From: Aedes albopictus | Taxonomy: Eukaryota; Arthropoda; Insecta; Diptera; Culicidae | Length of the DNA: 64,000 nt | Reading direction: 5' to 3' | Assembly: GCF_035046485.1 (NCBI RefSeq) | Contig: NC_085137.1 | Location: 340,804,505 to 340,868,504, forward strand | Shown here: piece by piece, positions 62,481-64,000 of the stretch | Layout: every line of letters begins with the position of its first letter | Numbering within the stretch: the stretch's first letter is position 1 | The notes under the pieces: model-generated | What the model saw: the letters and a program-made list of their open reading frames with translations, nothing else | Database searches by the model: none | Told to the model about the DNA's origin: nothing | Translations under genes and position numbers: made by a program

Positions 62481-64000
62481 CGTATCAATCAATTAGAGTC
62501 GGCACGGGTAACCATTTATCAGCCATGGGCACCCAAAAGCTATAGTTATCCAACTCTTTCCGCCATGTAGCCACGAGTAACACACATTCGTGGAAAATTA
62601 AATCCCAAGAGACAGTGCTCACAGGCAGTCTCATAAGATGGTAATAAAATGCAATAACAGCCGCACAGTCACTTCCCAATGGGTGTATAGCTATAAACTT
62701 GAAACGTACGAAGTGGCCTAACGAACGATGAGACCCATGGTGATCAGCGAAGATTGGCTGTGTACTGGGTATGTGGAGCGCCACCTGTGAAAAAGAGACC
62801 GACAAAGCATCGATTCCCAAAGATTGGCAATTTTTAAAACCAAAATTATGCAAAAAATGAATAACTATTCAACACACGTATTACGACATATTTTGAAGTA
62901 AGCCATCTATACGAAGCAAAAAACAAGGGATGGTTAAAATCCACAACAGAGCACAGCACGGCCAGTTTGGACAGGGTAAGTTTTTGAGGTCGTTCACCGC
63001 TCCATTGATCTAGTGTAGAGTCCACACAGGAGATCTAACCAACGATGGTAAGTTAAAATTCAATATGCAAGTGCCTCAGACAGATGGCCAGATTGAGATC
63101 ATTTTGTCTTTTGGTTTCAACTTTGGTCCATTGTTGTCCGTTCAGTCTGAGCGACAGGTCGCCAATAGTCGTGGCTTGTTCCGATGAGATAAAGGTGGAA
63201 TAATAATTGGTGAACGTTTTGTGGGGCGGCTCTGTGGAATGGTGTGGTTCACGCACTCCAAAAAAGCAGAGACTGGTCGAGGACGGGTTTGTTTGATTTT
63301 CTGACTTACCAAGCGTAAAATGAGTCAGCTAGTGGCGGACGAACCAATGTAGACTGCTGATTGATGAGTTAAACTGGTCGATTTTGTGGTCAACTGGGTT
63401 ATGTAACTTTTGCGAACATTCGGTTCGTTTAGTTCGATAACGTTTAGCAGTGTTTGCCGAGTTTGTTACTCGATTTGATTTAGAAACATTTCCTTTCTTC
63501 ATCGATATTTAAAACTTTTACTATACTACTATTTACTAACCATAGTAATATTAATCAATATTTGTTTCAGATGTTCTGAATAATACACTTTTAAAAGTAT
63601 CAAAATCCCGCAAATATTATTCATTTTTGCTCAATTTTGCAAAACAAATATAAAAATCAGTCATGCCATCGTTATGAAACCATGCTTCTACTACTGCCAT
63701 ACCGCCTCAATAATTATGCCATTGTCGCTAAAAAGAAATACATAAAACAAACAGCCGGTGAAGAGTAAACGGACCACCCCGGGCAAAAATCAACGCAAAC
63801 ATCCTCATTTGGAAAATTGAATTTCCTTCAAATCCATAGGCAATAGGTCATGGCGATTAAATACAGTTAAATACACCAACCACGAACACGTACATCAACT
63901 GAGAAGAACTACACGTCAACAAAGCCGAAGGGCAATTTGTTCGATAAGCATCTCTCATGGAGACTCTGGTGCTGGGCCACCATGGTGCAAGATGCTACCG
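62481..64000. other. low-copy-looking DNA with unassigned minus-strand ORFs
   Basis: Less AT-rich than the preceding region and without visible repeats. Minus-strand ORFs at 62485-62853 (122 codons) and 63053-63256 (67 codons, ending LNLAICLRHLHIEF) have no domain I recognise. A CTTACCATCG pattern near 63043 on the top strand is not a convincing splice signal. They could be chance ORFs, fragments of a host gene or a lncRNA. I do not call a gene. Confidence 0.3.

Overview
The window looks like nuclear DNA of an aedine mosquito (Aedes aegypti or a close relative). The basis is several copies of a Feilai-type tRNA-derived SINE (box A plus box B, ending in AAGAAGAAG), a high density of short inverted-repeat elements with TA, TTAA or 8-bp target duplications, eukaryotic splice signals, and almost no host coding sequence. 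No bacterial or viral gene was recognised.

Only one host coding segment is convincing: a 233-nt internal exon of a zona pellucida (ZP) domain protein at 1679-1911. Everything downstream is probably one very long intron, or intron plus intergenic DNA, filled with nested transposons. Region by region: 2.4-4.4 kb, foldback satellite relics and a (TTA)n tract; 5.6-9.4 kb, hAT-like, piggyBac-like and TTAA MITEs; 10.5-12.1 kb, a tandem array of about 145 bp units; 16.8-22.96 kb, a 6.1 kb hAT-type element made almost wholly of two opposed arms of a 24-bp satellite; 23-25 kb, a dead RTE-type LINE cut by a Feilai SINE and a 216-bp hAT MITE; 25-29.7 kb, a 12-bp satellite interrupted by a 1.95 kb retro-insertion; 31.7-39.8 kb, SINEs, TA MITEs and a LINE relic; 39.9-46.35 kb, a multi-level nest built around a palindromic Transib-type element; 48.5-53.6 kb, an apparently intact autonomous Transib transposon; 54.3-57.1 kb, an RTE relic opened by another insertion; 57.1-61.5 kb, another foldback satellite, SINEs and MITEs; 61.5-64 kb, mostly unassigned DNA.

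The most notable object is the Transib element at 48536-53606. It has CACAATGG termini, a perfect 5-bp target duplication (CAGTG) and a four-exon transposase gene (657 aa) with all three putative acidic catalytic residues. Its terminal inverted repeats are about 1.7 kb long and include the whole 3' half of the transposase gene in opposite orientation. The inner boundary of the duplicated arm lies on ACAATGG, a near copy of the transposon's own terminal heptamer, which suggests that aberrant RAG-like transposition made the structure. A second, non-autonomous Transib-type element (41242-46349, TSD TATTC) lies 2.2 kb away and shares the terminal octamer and a sub-terminal module, so it may be a substrate of the first. 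All element boundaries were derived by eye from terminal repeats, target duplications and empty-site paralogues within the window.
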